Positions 31,246 through 38,194 of a stretch of DNA of 52,620 nt are shown here, piece after piece. The stretch spans positions 1 to 52,620 of the forward strand of contig DCIM01000086.1 of NCBI GenBank assembly GCA_002316005.1. The letters run 5' to 3'. This stretch comes from Prevotellaceae bacterium UBA1726. GTDB taxonomy: Bacteria > Bacteroidota > Bacteroidia > Bacteroidales > Bacteroidaceae. Every line of letters begins with the position of its first letter. Positions within the stretch are counted from its first letter, which is position 1. The notes under the pieces were generated by a model, which saw only the letters and a list, made by a program, of their open reading frames with translations, had not been told where the DNA came from and made no database searches. Both the position numbers and the translations under genes were made by a program.

Positions 31246-31254
31246 AACAAAAAA

Positions 31255-31280
31255 ATCCCGGTCCTTACGGATCGGGATTA
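31255..31280. terminator. Terminator after the DEAD helicase gene and rplI
   Basis: TCCCGGTCC and GGATCGGGA pair with one G-T, with A/T-rich sequence on both sides. The genes are convergent, so it may serve both. Confidence 0.75.
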
Positions 31281-31308
31281 ATTATTTTAGAGTAAATAAA
31301 GTTCTGAA

Positions 31309-31830
31309 TTACTCAGCTGTCTCCTCCTCTGGAGTCTCAACTGGTGCCTCAACAACAGCCTCCTCTACTACTGGAGCTGCAGCCCCAACGCCCTCTGCAA
31401 CAACTGTTACAGGAACCTTAACCTCAACTTCCTTGTGGTAGTGAATAGTAGCCTCGAAAGTACCAACAGTCTTGATATCCTTCATTGTGATGATCTTGCG
31501 ATCAACCTCAATACCCTTCTTAGCGAGCTCCTCAGCAACAGTTGCAGTGTTTACTGAACCGTAGAGCTGACCTGTTGCAGCAACCTTAGCAGCGATTGTA
31601 AGAGCAACACCCTCGAGAGCAGCACCCTTCTTCTCTGCCTCAGCCTTAGCAGCAGCGAGCTTAGCAGCCTGCTGGCGGAGATTCTCAGCGAGAACCTTCT
31701 TTGCTGAATTAGAAGCGATAACAGCCTTACCTGTTGGGATAAGGTAGTTACGGCCATAACCATTCTTTACAGTAACGATATCGTTCTTGTATCCAAGACC
31801 GATAATATCTTCTTTAAGTATTAATTCCAT
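31309..31830 (-). CDS. rplI: 50S ribosomal protein L9 with an acidic C-terminal extension
   Basis: A 173-residue ribosomal protein. The N-terminal rRNA-binding domain is standard (MELILKEDIIGLGYKNDIVT, then NGYGRNYLIPTGKAVIAS), followed by the long connecting helix and the C-terminal domain (HYHKEVEVKVPVTVVAE). About 20 extra residues at the end are Glu/Val/Pro-rich (EEAVVEAPVETPEEETAE) and exceed the usual 148-150. It is the third gene of the rpsF-rpsR-rplI operon, 19 bp after rpsR. Confidence 0.96.
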   Translation of the reverse strand: MELILKEDIIGLGYKNDIVTVKNGYGRNYLIPTGKAVIASNSAKKVLAENLRQQAAKLAAAKAEAEKKGAALEGVALTIAAKVAATGQLYGSVNTATVAEELAKKGIEVDRKIITMKDIKTVGTFEATIHYHKEVEVKVPVTVVAEGVGAAAPVVEEAVVEAPVETPEEETAE

Positions 31831-31849
31831 TGTGTTACCTCCTTTTAAA

Positions 31850-32116
31850 TTACTTCATCAAATCGGTTACATAAGGAAGAAGTGCGATCTGGCGAGCACG
31901 CTTAACGGCTGTAGCCACACGACGCTGATACTTAAGTGAAGTACCTGTGATACGGCGAGGAAGAATCTTACCCTGCTCGTTGAGGAACTTCTTAAGGAAC
32001 TCAGGATCCTTATAGTCGATATACTTGATACCACTCTTCTTGAAACGGCAATACTTCTTCTTCTTTACATCGATAGAAGGAGCTGTCAAATAACGGATTT
32101 CTGATACTTCAGCCAT
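31850..32116 (-). CDS. rpsR: 30S ribosomal protein S18
   Basis: An 88-residue ribosomal protein that binds 16S rRNA together with S6. Seen: the family pattern KSGIKYIDYKDPEFL (27-41), then ILPRRITGTSLKYQRRV (52-68) and the C-terminal basic helix. It lies 3 bp downstream of rpsF and 19 bp upstream of rplI. No ssb or priB lies between rpsF and rpsR, unlike E. coli. Confidence 0.97.
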   Translation of the reverse strand: MAEVSEIRYLTAPSIDVKKKKYCRFKKSGIKYIDYKDPEFLKKFLNEQGKILPRRITGTSLKYQRRVATAVKRARQIALLPYVTDLMK

Positions 32117-32119
32117 GGT

Positions 32120-32464
32120 TTAAGCCTCCTCTTTTTTACCGAGCTTAGCACGACGCTTCTCTGCATAAGCAGCAGCATACTTGTCGAGCTTCACTGTAAT
32201 GAAACGAATAACTTTCTCGTCACGGCGGAATGCTGTTTCGAGTTTAGCAACTACTGTTGGCTCAGCCTTGAACTCAACGAGGTTGTAGAAACCTGTCGAC
32301 TTCTTCTGGATAGGATAAGCCATCTTCTTCAGTCCCCAAGCTTCTTCATTGAGAATCTCGGCACCCTTATCTGTGAGTACCTTCTTGAACTTAGCGACCG
32401 CTTCCTTCATCTGATCTTCAGACAAAACGGGAGTTAAAATGAAAACGGTTTCGTATTGATTCAT
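32120..32464 (-). CDS. rpsF: 30S ribosomal protein S6
   Basis: A 114-residue ribosomal protein, start MNQYETVFILTPVLSEDQ. The central WGLKKMAYPIQKKSTGFYN and the later IRFITVKLD match S6. It is the first gene of the S6-S18-L9 operon, with promoter core TACCTTTG (minus) at 32523-32530 and a leader of about 50 nt. In other bacteria the S6-S18 complex binds its own mRNA leader; the leader here contains a short GC hairpin, but autoregulation is inference. Confidence 0.97.
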   Translation of the reverse strand: MNQYETVFILTPVLSEDQMKEAVAKFKKVLTDKGAEILNEEAWGLKKMAYPIQKKSTGFYNLVEFKAEPTVVAKLETAFRRDEKVIRFITVKLDKYAAAYAEKRRAKLGKKEEA

Positions 32465-32522
32465 ACTGTTTATAAATAAAAAATTATAATGTTATGCCCA
32501 CGCATAATGCGCAAAGCGACTG

Positions 32523-32530
32523 CAAAGGTA
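32523..32530 (-). promoter_or_regulatory. Promoter -7 element of the rpsF operon
   Basis: The minus strand reads TACCTTTG, 59 bp upstream of the rpsF start codon. Confidence 0.65.
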
Positions 32531-32646
32531 CAAAAAAATGTTGAAACTCCTTACTTTCTCGAGGAAAGAAAACGGAATATTAACTAAATTTTGCTAAAAC
32601 ATTGACAAAAATCAACCATATTGATTGCTAATAAGCAAGAAAATAG

Positions 32647-32654
32647 TAACTTTG
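32647..32654 (+). promoter_or_regulatory. Promoter -7 element immediately before the 56-residue membrane protein
   Basis: TAACTTTG ends only 4 bp before the ATG at 32659, so the predicted transcript is leaderless or nearly so. Confidence 0.6.
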
Positions 32655-32658
32655 CGAC

Positions 32659-32829
32659 ATGAAAAAGATATTCAGCTCTCCGATTTTCGGACTTCCCCTA
32701 CTCTATATCGGGGTTATCCTGATGGTGGTACATTTTGCTTTCCACCTCAACTCGAACACTGTTCTATGTGTGGCTATATGTCTCGAAATCATCGGAGTGG
32801 CATCGCATTTTTATAAGTTAAAGCATTAA
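32659..32829 (+). CDS. Small membrane protein (56 residues)
   Basis: Encodes MKKIFSSPIFGLPLLYIGVI and continues to HFYKLKH, ending with TAA at 32827-32829. Two hydrophobic helices are visible (about 11-29 and 35-49), so it is probably a two-pass inner-membrane protein. It is too short for most gene lists, but it has a promoter core directly in front, a clean stop, and lies 8 bp before the deaminase gene. I know no function. The codon bias and position support a real gene. Confidence 0.7.
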   Translation: MKKIFSSPIFGLPLLYIGVILMVVHFAFHLNSNTVLCVAICLEIIGVASHFYKLKH

Positions 32830-32837
32830 ACGACAAA

Positions 32838-33320
32838 ATGAAAAAAGACAATACAAACGATAAAACATTTATGCGGGAGGCTATCAACCTCAGCATTGAA
32901 AATGTGAAGAATGGCGGTGGACCTTTTGGTGCTGTCATCGTGAAAGACGGAAAAGTGGTGGCTACTGGTGTGAATCGCGTAACTGCCAACAACGACCCTA
33001 CAGCTCATGCTGAGGTTAGTGCCATTAGAAATGCCTGCAGTAAACTCAACAATTTCAAACTCGAAGGTTGCACCATCTATACTTCTTGCGAACCATGTCC
33101 TATGTGTCTTAGTGCAATCTACTGGGCAGGTATTGACAAAATCTATTATGGCAACAATGCTCATGACGCTGACCATATCGGTTTTGGTGATCAGTTCATC
33201 TATGATGAAATCGACAAACCAAAGAACAGAAGAACTATTCCTGCCGAACCATTAATGCACGAAGAAGCATTGCAGGCTTTCAGAGATTGGGAGAACAAAA
33301 CCGACAAGGTGGAATACTAA
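32838..33320 (+). CDS. guaD: CDA-fold nucleoside/guanine deaminase (GuaD-like)
   Basis: A 160-residue zinc deaminase. The zinc/catalytic motifs are HAEVSAIR near 56 (His and the proton-shuttle Glu) and PCPMCLSA near 86 (two Cys ligands). The C-terminal part, GFGDQFIYDEIDKPKNRRTI near 114-133, matches the guanine deaminase GuaD of Bacillus rather than the tRNA deaminase TadA, whose C terminus differs. It would convert guanine to xanthine in purine salvage. It is probably cotranscribed with the preceding small membrane protein. TadA remains the alternative, at lower probability. Confidence 0.82.
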   Translation: MKKDNTNDKTFMREAINLSIENVKNGGGPFGAVIVKDGKVVATGVNRVTANNDPTAHAEVSAIRNACSKLNNFKLEGCTIYTSCEPCPMCLSAIYWAGIDKIYYGNNAHDADHIGFGDQFIYDEIDKPKNRRTIPAEPLMHEEALQAFRDWENKTDKVEY

Positions 33321-33390
33321 TACAAACTGCAATAAGAGCCCGTTGAATAACAGCGAATAATCTTTACATAATTTACAACAAGCAAAAAAA

Positions 33391-33422
33391 CAAAGGAACC
33401 TCAAATTGAGATTCCTTTTTTT
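33391..33422. terminator. Terminator of the SRP RNA-tRNA-Thr transcript (and of the deaminase gene)
   Basis: AAGGAACCTCA and TGAGATTCCTT form a hairpin with a T7 run on the plus strand and T-rich sequence on the minus strand. It lies just downstream of tRNA-Thr on the minus strand. Confidence 0.75.
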
Positions 33423-33423
33423 G

Positions 33424-33497
33424 AGCCTCTTGTCGGATTCGAACCAACGACCCCGAGATTACAAATCACGTGCTCTGGCCAACTGAGCTAAAGAGGC
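33424..33497 (-). tRNA. tRNA-Thr (anticodon UGU)
   Basis: The minus strand forms a full cloverleaf of 74 nt: acceptor GCCTCTT/AAGAGGC, D-arm GCTC/GAGC, anticodon loop TTTGTAA (TGT), T-arm GTTGG-TTCGAAT-CCGAC. The anticodon stem CGTGA/TCTCG has one U-U mismatch. CCA is not encoded. It lies directly next to the SRP RNA gene. Confidence 0.93.
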
Positions 33498-33498
33498 A

Positions 33499-33600
33499 GG
33501 TGGGTAAGCGGTTTACATCGCGTCGCTACAACCAAGTACCTTTGCTGCGTTCCCACCCTGGAGGATTCCGAGGGAGCTGACCGTGCAAGACTTACCCATG
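33499..33600 (-). ncRNA. ffs: Signal recognition particle RNA (4.5S type)
   Basis: The RNA partner of Ffh. The closing stem TGGGTAAG/CTTACCCA (33501-33508, 33591-33598) encloses the hallmark tetraloop region. On the minus strand the sequence reads GAATCCTCCAGG, then GGGAACGCAGCAAAGG, which is the conserved Ffh-binding segment. Its length of about 100 nt fits bacterial small SRP RNA. A promoter core (minus TAATTTTG) lies at 33629-33636, and tRNA-Thr follows 2 bp after it, so the two are probably cut from one transcript. Confidence 0.9.
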
Positions 33601-33628
33601 TTCTTACGCTTCCTTTCGAAAGCGGGTG

Positions 33629-33636
33629 CAAAATTA
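33629..33636 (-). promoter_or_regulatory. Promoter -7 element of the SRP RNA-tRNA-Thr unit
   Basis: The minus strand reads TAATTTTG, about 30 bp upstream of the SRP RNA 5' end. Confidence 0.6.
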
Positions 33637-33827
33637 CAACAAAACTTTGAAACTACCAAATTTTTGACCTTAAAAATAGCATATCTGCATCCAAAACAAT
33701 GATTTGTGTCAGTTATTCTACAAAGCAAAACGTCAAACAGGGCAATTTATGCCACAAATCAATGGTACGTTGTTTCTTGACAAAAACGATTCTTTCCGTC
33801 TTTTCTATTAAAAAGACGCACAAATAT

Positions 33828-33858
33828 TTTGTACTCTGCAATAATTACATTAATTTTG
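33828..33858 (+). promoter_or_regulatory. Promoter (-33 TTTG, -7 TAATTTTG) of the DUF4199 operon
   Basis: TTTG at 33828-33831 and TAATTTTG at 33851-33858 are separated by 19 bp, an exact consensus spacing. The leader is about 45 nt. Confidence 0.75.
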
Positions 33859-33907
33859 CATTGTATTTACAAAAGGCTCATTAGAGAGCCTTCACAACAG
33901 AAAATAA

Positions 33908-34429
33908 ATGGTATCAGCACAAGCATTAGTTCAACTCAAAGCATTTGCACGACAGGACGGAGCAATACTGGCAGCAGTTTGGTTTGTCAGCATGTGGTGT
34001 ATGTTCAAGTGGACAGAGACATCATGGGGACCACTTCTCATGCTCTCAACCCCATTTTTCATCACATGGCGTCTACAGTCATTCCGCAACAAAGCGCTTG
34101 ACGGAGTAATATCCTTCCGCCGAGCAATCGCCTACTCTTGCTATGTCTTCTTCTATGCATCACTGCTCTTTGCGTTAGGTCAGTACCTGTATTTTGCCTA
34201 CCTTGACAAGGGCGCATTCTTAGATACACTGACAGAAAGCGTGAATCTCATCAAACCACTATATAAGTCGCAAGGCATCAGTGCAACCGACCTTGACACC
34301 GCACTTAAAGCTGTGAAGATGATGAAACCGATTGACTTGGTGTTTACATTCATGATGAACAACCTTTTCATCGGTGCTATTGTAAGTCCGCTTATTGCCC
34401 TGATTGGCAAGAAAAGCAAACGGGTGTAG
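33908..34429 (+). CDS. DUF4199 family membrane protein
   Basis: A 173-residue integral membrane protein with four predicted helices: about 18-36, 38-56, 73-95 and 145-166. The pattern (FRRAIAYSCYVFFYASLLFA, LYKSQGISATDLDTALKAVK) matches DUF4199, which is common in Bacteroidota directly upstream of a family 2 glycosyltransferase, as here (36 bp). The function is unknown; a role in envelope glycan or lipid modification is suggested only by the neighbour. It is first in a five-gene operon. Confidence 0.85.
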   Translation: MVSAQALVQLKAFARQDGAILAAVWFVSMWCMFKWTETSWGPLLMLSTPFFITWRLQSFRNKALDGVISFRRAIAYSCYVFFYASLLFALGQYLYFAYLDKGAFLDTLTESVNLIKPLYKSQGISATDLDTALKAVKMMKPIDLVFTFMMNNLFIGAIVSPLIALIGKKSKRV

Positions 34430-34465
34430 ATAATAATCGAAACAACAGAAATAATTGAAATATTA

Positions 34466-35440
34466 ATGGATATATCAGTAATTGTTCCTCTCTTCAACGA
34501 GGACGAATCAATAAAGGAACTCTACGAGTGGATTGAGCGCGTTATGAGCGCCAACAACTTCAGTTATGAGGTTATCTTCGTGAATGACGGTTCTACTGAC
34601 CGTTCATGGGATGTAATCAGCGAACTCTCTGCTGAACACGAGAATGTAAAAGGTATTAAGTTCCGTCGCAACTACGGCAAGAGCCCTGCTCTCTATTGTG
34701 GTTTCAAAGAGGCTCAAGGTGATGTGGTAATCACAATGGATGCCGACCTTCAGGATTCTCCTGATGAGATTCCAGAACTCTATCGTATGATTAAAGAAGA
34801 TGGTTACGACCTCGTTTCTGGTTACAAAATGAACCGCAAGGAAGGCGACCCTCTCTCAAAGACCATTCCTACCAAGCTCTTCAATGCTACAGCTCGTAAG
34901 GTAAGTGGTATTCACAATCTCCATGACTTCAACTGTGGACTTAAGGCTTATCGCCAGGAAGTAGTGAAGAACATTGAGGTTTATGGCGAGATGCACCGAT
35001 ACATTCCTTATCTTGCAAAGAATGCCGGTTTTGACAAGATTGGTGAGAAACCAGTTCATCATCAGGCCCGTCAGCATGGTGTGAGCAAGTTTATGGGATG
35101 GAATCGTTTCGTCAACGGATATCTTGATCTGATTACACTCTGGTTCCTTTCAAGTTTCGGCAAGAAGCCAATGCATGTGTTCGGTTTCCTAGGTTCAATA
35201 ATGTTCTTTATCGGATTCCTCAGTGCATTCTTCATTGGTGCAAACAAGATCTACTGTCTTGCAACAGGTGTACCAGCACGCCTTGTGACCGATTCACCTT
35301 ATTTCTATATTGCCCTCACAATGATGATGATTGGTACTCAGTTCTTCCTTGCTGGATTTGTAGGCGACCTTGTAAGTCGTTCTTCTCAGCAACGAAACGA
35401 CTATCAGATTGAAAAGACTCTTAGATGCGTAGAGGATTAA
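34466..35440 (+). CDS. Family 2 glycosyltransferase with two C-terminal membrane helices (GtrB/DPM-like)
   Basis: A 324-residue enzyme of the GT2 polyprenyl-phosphate sugar transferase type. Seen: the N-terminal nucleotide-sugar fold SVIVPLFNEDESI (4-16), the metal-binding MDADLQDSPDEIPEL near 92-106, HHQARQHGVSKF near 195-206, then two membrane helices near 233-256 and 270-300. This layout matches GtrB/ArnC/YkcC-type enzymes that load a sugar onto a lipid carrier. The sugar is not predictable. It lies between the DUF4199 gene and a DUF6048 gene, overlapping the latter by 16 bp. Confidence 0.9.
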   Translation: MDISVIVPLFNEDESIKELYEWIERVMSANNFSYEVIFVNDGSTDRSWDVISELSAEHENVKGIKFRRNYGKSPALYCGFKEAQGDVVITMDADLQDSPDEIPELYRMIKEDGYDLVSGYKMNRKEGDPLSKTIPTKLFNATARKVSGIHNLHDFNCGLKAYRQEVVKNIEVYGEMHRYIPYLAKNAGFDKIGEKPVHHQARQHGVSKFMGWNRFVNGYLDLITLWFLSSFGKKPMHVFGFLGSIMFFIGFLSAFFIGANKIYCLATGVPARLVTDSPYFYIALTMMMIGTQFFLAGFVGDLVSRSSQQRNDYQIEKTLRCVED

Positions 35441-36111
35441 TTTCACATATCGCCCTACTCCTTCTGCTGTTTTGCCTGACTAGTCCTTCCTATGCTCAGA
35501 AAAAGAAGGATGTAAAGGTTGACACCGTACAAGTGGCTTTCTTGAATGGCTTTGCTGTTCGAGCCGACCTTGTTGGTGCCTATCAGGCTCTCTTCACCGA
35601 TTGTGGTCAATACGAAGTAGGATTGCGAGTAAACCTGAAAGACAGGTATTTTCCAGCCATTGAGGTGGGTTATGGCATTGCTGACCAAAAGGACGAATAT
35701 ATCGAGGAACTGACTTTCAAGACAAAGGCACCATACTTCAAGGTCGGATGTGATTTCAACATTCTTCGCAACAAGCACGACGACTATAAACTCTTTGCCG
35801 GAGTGCGTTATGCATTCACCGCATTCAATTACGATATGGCGACAGAGAATCCTATAAACGAAGAAGATGAATCGAATGATGTCGTCTATACTCAAAACAA
35901 CGGTTTGCATTGCTCTTATCATTGGCTTGAAGGCATCATGGGTGTTGACGCAAAGATTTGGGGACCTCTTCATCTTGGTTGGGATGTTCGCTATCGTCGT
36001 CGACTTTATCAGAAACACGATGAGATTGGTGAACCATGGTATGTTCCTGGTTATGGAGGAAAGAAAGCTGCAGGATTTGGCGCAAACTTCAATATCATCA
36101 TCTCATTTTAA
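35425..36111 (+). CDS. DUF6048-type exported beta-rich protein
   Basis: A 228-residue exported protein with a signal peptide at 1-24 (ISHIALLLLLFCLTSPSYAQ). The rest is a run of amphipathic beta strands (ADLVGAYQALFTDCGQYEVG, YFPAIEVGYGIA, LFAGVRYAFTAFNY) ending in ANFNIIISF with a terminal aromatic residue, typical of an outer-membrane barrel. It matches the Bacteroidota DUF6048 group in general pattern; the function is unknown. It overlaps the upstream glycosyltransferase by 16 bp and lies 27 bp before apbE. Confidence 0.75.
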   Translation: MRRGLISHIALLLLLFCLTSPSYAQKKKDVKVDTVQVAFLNGFAVRADLVGAYQALFTDCGQYEVGLRVNLKDRYFPAIEVGYGIADQKDEYIEELTFKTKAPYFKVGCDFNILRNKHDDYKLFAGVRYAFTAFNYDMATENPINEEDESNDVVYTQNNGLHCSYHWLEGIMGVDAKIWGPLHLGWDVRYRRRLYQKHDEIGEPWYVPGYGGKKAAGFGANFNIIISF

Positions 36112-36138
36112 TTCATCATTTTGAATTTGTCTTTGCTC

Positions 36139-37152
36139 ATGAAGCGTAAGAATATTCTTCAGATTCTTTTTCTTATCTTGCTTGTTGCCGGAACTGTTTT
36201 CGTTGCAATTCAAAACAACAATGCTCCTTACAAACACAGTGAGGGAAAGATTTTCGGCACTTATTACAGTATCACATATCAAAGTTCGGACAACCTCCAG
36301 CAAGACATTGATGCGGCATTGAAGAGTGTCGACAACTCACTTTCAATGTTCAATGAGAAAAGCACTATTGCACGCTTGAATCGTGGAGAGAATCCCATTG
36401 TTGATGATAATCTGCGTTTCCTTTTCCCTCGAGCAATGAAGGTCAGTGAAGCAACCGATGGCGCATTCGACATCACTGTTGCTCCACTTGTCAACGCATG
36501 GGGATTCGGTTTCAAGAAAGAGCAATGGCCAACTGAAGCAGAGATTGATTCACTAAGGGCATTTATCGGTTACAAAACCGTTCATCTCAACGACCGCACT
36601 ATAACAAAGGACAATCCAAAGACCATGATCGACCTGTCGGCAATTGCTAAAGGCTATGGTTCGGATGCTGTTGCCAAGGCATTGGACAAGGCAAAAGTGA
36701 AGAACTATATGGTTGAGATTGGTGGTGAGGTTGTTGTCAAGGGAAAGAACGACAAAGGCAAGGATTGGAAAATCGGTGTTTCGAAACCATCAGAGGATGC
36801 TGAAAAACATGATACAGGATATCAGTGTATTATTAGCATTACCGATTGTGCTTTAGCAACAAGCGGAAACTATCGAAACTTCTTCTATAAGGACGGAGTG
36901 AAATATGCTCATACCATCGACCCTCGCACTGGTCATCCTGTTCAGCAGGACATCATCTCTGCCACTGTTGTTGCTCCTCATTGCTATGAAGCCGATGCTT
37001 TTGCGACTTCGTTCATGGTGACAGGGTTGGCTAAGGCAAAGCAGATTCTCGCTAAACAGACACAGCTCAACGCGTACCTTATATATATAAATAAGGAGGG
37101 AGAACAGGAAGTGTGGATGACCGAAGGAATGAAAAAATATTTGAAGGATTAG
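36139..37152 (+). CDS. apbE: FAD:protein FMN transferase (ApbE)
   Basis: A 337-residue exported enzyme that attaches FMN from FAD to Thr or Ser residues of partner proteins such as NQR and RNF subunits. The start is the ATG at 36139; an open frame from a TTG 18 bp upstream is less likely. An N-terminal membrane anchor (ILQILFLILLVAGTVFVAI) places it in the periplasm. Seen: GTYYSITYQS near 40, the flavin-binding DLSAIAKGYGSDAV near 165, SGNYRNFF near 246 and the metal site HTIDPRTGHPV near 262. A complete active site is likely. It is followed 3 bp later by the Crp-like gene. Confidence 0.92.
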   Translation: MKRKNILQILFLILLVAGTVFVAIQNNNAPYKHSEGKIFGTYYSITYQSSDNLQQDIDAALKSVDNSLSMFNEKSTIARLNRGENPIVDDNLRFLFPRAMKVSEATDGAFDITVAPLVNAWGFGFKKEQWPTEAEIDSLRAFIGYKTVHLNDRTITKDNPKTMIDLSAIAKGYGSDAVAKALDKAKVKNYMVEIGGEVVVKGKNDKGKDWKIGVSKPSEDAEKHDTGYQCIISITDCALATSGNYRNFFYKDGVKYAHTIDPRTGHPVQQDIISATVVAPHCYEADAFATSFMVTGLAKAKQILAKQTQLNAYLIYINKEGEQEVWMTEGMKKYLKD

Positions 37153-37155
37153 GCA

Positions 37156-37830
37156 ATGCCAAGTTTTCAAATCATAGACAAGCTTCTTGAGACTCCTGTT
37201 TTTCAAGGAATCAGCAAGTCCGACCTGCATGAGATTGTAGGTAAGACGAAGTTTGGCTTTGCTAAATACGAGGAAGGAAAGACCATTGTACGAGCAGACA
37301 GCTATTGCAGCGAGATGCTTTTCCTACTTAGTGGCACAATTGAGATTATTGCTGATTCTGCTGATCATTCTTATTCTGTAAGCGAATATTGCACTGCCCC
37401 TTTGCAGATTCAACCACAACGCCTATTTGGGTTGCGTCAACGCTATACCTCAACCTACAAGGCAAAAACTCCTTGCAGCCTTATGATATTGAGTAAGGCA
37501 GAAGTTGTAAGGCTCTATAACAATTATGAGGTATTCCGCATTAACCTCCTCAATCAACTTGCCTCTGACTACCAGAAGCTGATTGATCGTCTATGGACTT
37601 CTGCGGGAAACACACTGCGAACACGGATCATTCACTTCTTTCTAGTTCATTCATATCGTCCTGCAGGTGAGAAGTTCTTCAAGATAAAGATGAACACTTT
37701 AGCAGCAGAGTTGAACGACTCACGCCTAAACATTTCCATAGAGTTGAATAATATGCAAGACGAGGGACTAATCAAACTCTCGCGAGGCATGATTCACATT
37801 AAGGCATTGGAATTGCTCCTTTCGCGATAA
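37156..37830 (+). CDS. Crp/Fnr family transcription regulator
   Basis: A 224-residue regulator. Residues 1-130 form a cyclic-nucleotide-binding-type beta barrel (LLETPVFQGISKSDLHEI, MLFLLSGTIEII), followed by a long dimer helix (about 130-160) and a C-terminal helix-turn-helix (LAAELNDSRLNISIELNNMQ, 188-207). Several residues that bind cAMP in E. coli Crp are not conserved, so the ligand is unknown. No Fe-S cysteine set like Fnr. It is the last gene of the five-gene operon; Crp-like genes in such envelope operons may respond to redox or stress, but this is inference. Confidence 0.85.
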   Translation: MPSFQIIDKLLETPVFQGISKSDLHEIVGKTKFGFAKYEEGKTIVRADSYCSEMLFLLSGTIEIIADSADHSYSVSEYCTAPLQIQPQRLFGLRQRYTSTYKAKTPCSLMILSKAEVVRLYNNYEVFRINLLNQLASDYQKLIDRLWTSAGNTLRTRIIHFFLVHSYRPAGEKFFKIKMNTLAAELNDSRLNISIELNNMQDEGLIKLSRGMIHIKALELLLSR

Positions 37831-37851
37831 TAAAGAATACTGAATATACAA

Positions 37852-37895
37852 ATAAGAAAAGAGTCTCAATCCGAAGATTAAGACTCTTTTCTTAT
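37852..37895. terminator. Bidirectional terminator between the Crp-like gene and tRNA-Cys
   Basis: Perfect 15-nt arms ATAAGAAAAGAGTCT and AGACTCTTTTCTTAT around a 14-nt loop. Confidence 0.85.
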
Positions 37896-37896
37896 G

Positions 37897-37968
37897 AGGT
37901 GCCTACCCGATTCGAACGGGTGTTCACGGTTTTGCAGACCGTTGACTAAGCCACTCATCCAAGGCACC
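37897..37968 (-). tRNA. tRNA-Cys (anticodon GCA)
   Basis: The minus strand has acceptor GGTGCCT/AGGCACC, anticodon stem ACGGT/ACCGT with loop CTGCAAA (GCA), T-arm CCCGT-TCGAATC region and discriminator T. Promoter core TACCTTTG lies on the minus strand at 37986-37993. Confidence 0.93.
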
Positions 37969-37985
37969 ATTGCGATTTGCGAATG

Positions 37986-37993
37986 CAAAGGTA
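37986..37993 (-). promoter_or_regulatory. Promoter -7 element of tRNA-Cys
   Basis: The minus strand reads TACCTTTG, about 18 bp upstream of the tRNA 5' end. Confidence 0.55.
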
Positions 37994-38130
37994 GTAAGTT
38001 TTTCCGATATTTCCAAATTTTACACCATCTTTTTATCATCACCTGTTCATTTTCGGCGTTTTTCTTCTATTTTTTATAGGTACCACTCTGTTTTATATAA
38101 TTATCGGTGACTGCTCATCTCAAAATCTCA

Positions 38131-38166
38131 AAAAAAGTGGTGGTAAGCATATAGCCAACCACCACA
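38131..38166 (-). terminator. Terminator of the leu-glyA transcription unit
   Basis: GTGGTGGT (38138-38145) and ACCACCAC (38159-38166) pair, and the minus-strand product ends in a T7 run (plus A7 at 38131-38137). Confidence 0.85.
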
Positions 38167-38194
38167 AGTATGATAATAGAAGTCTTTTCAAGAA

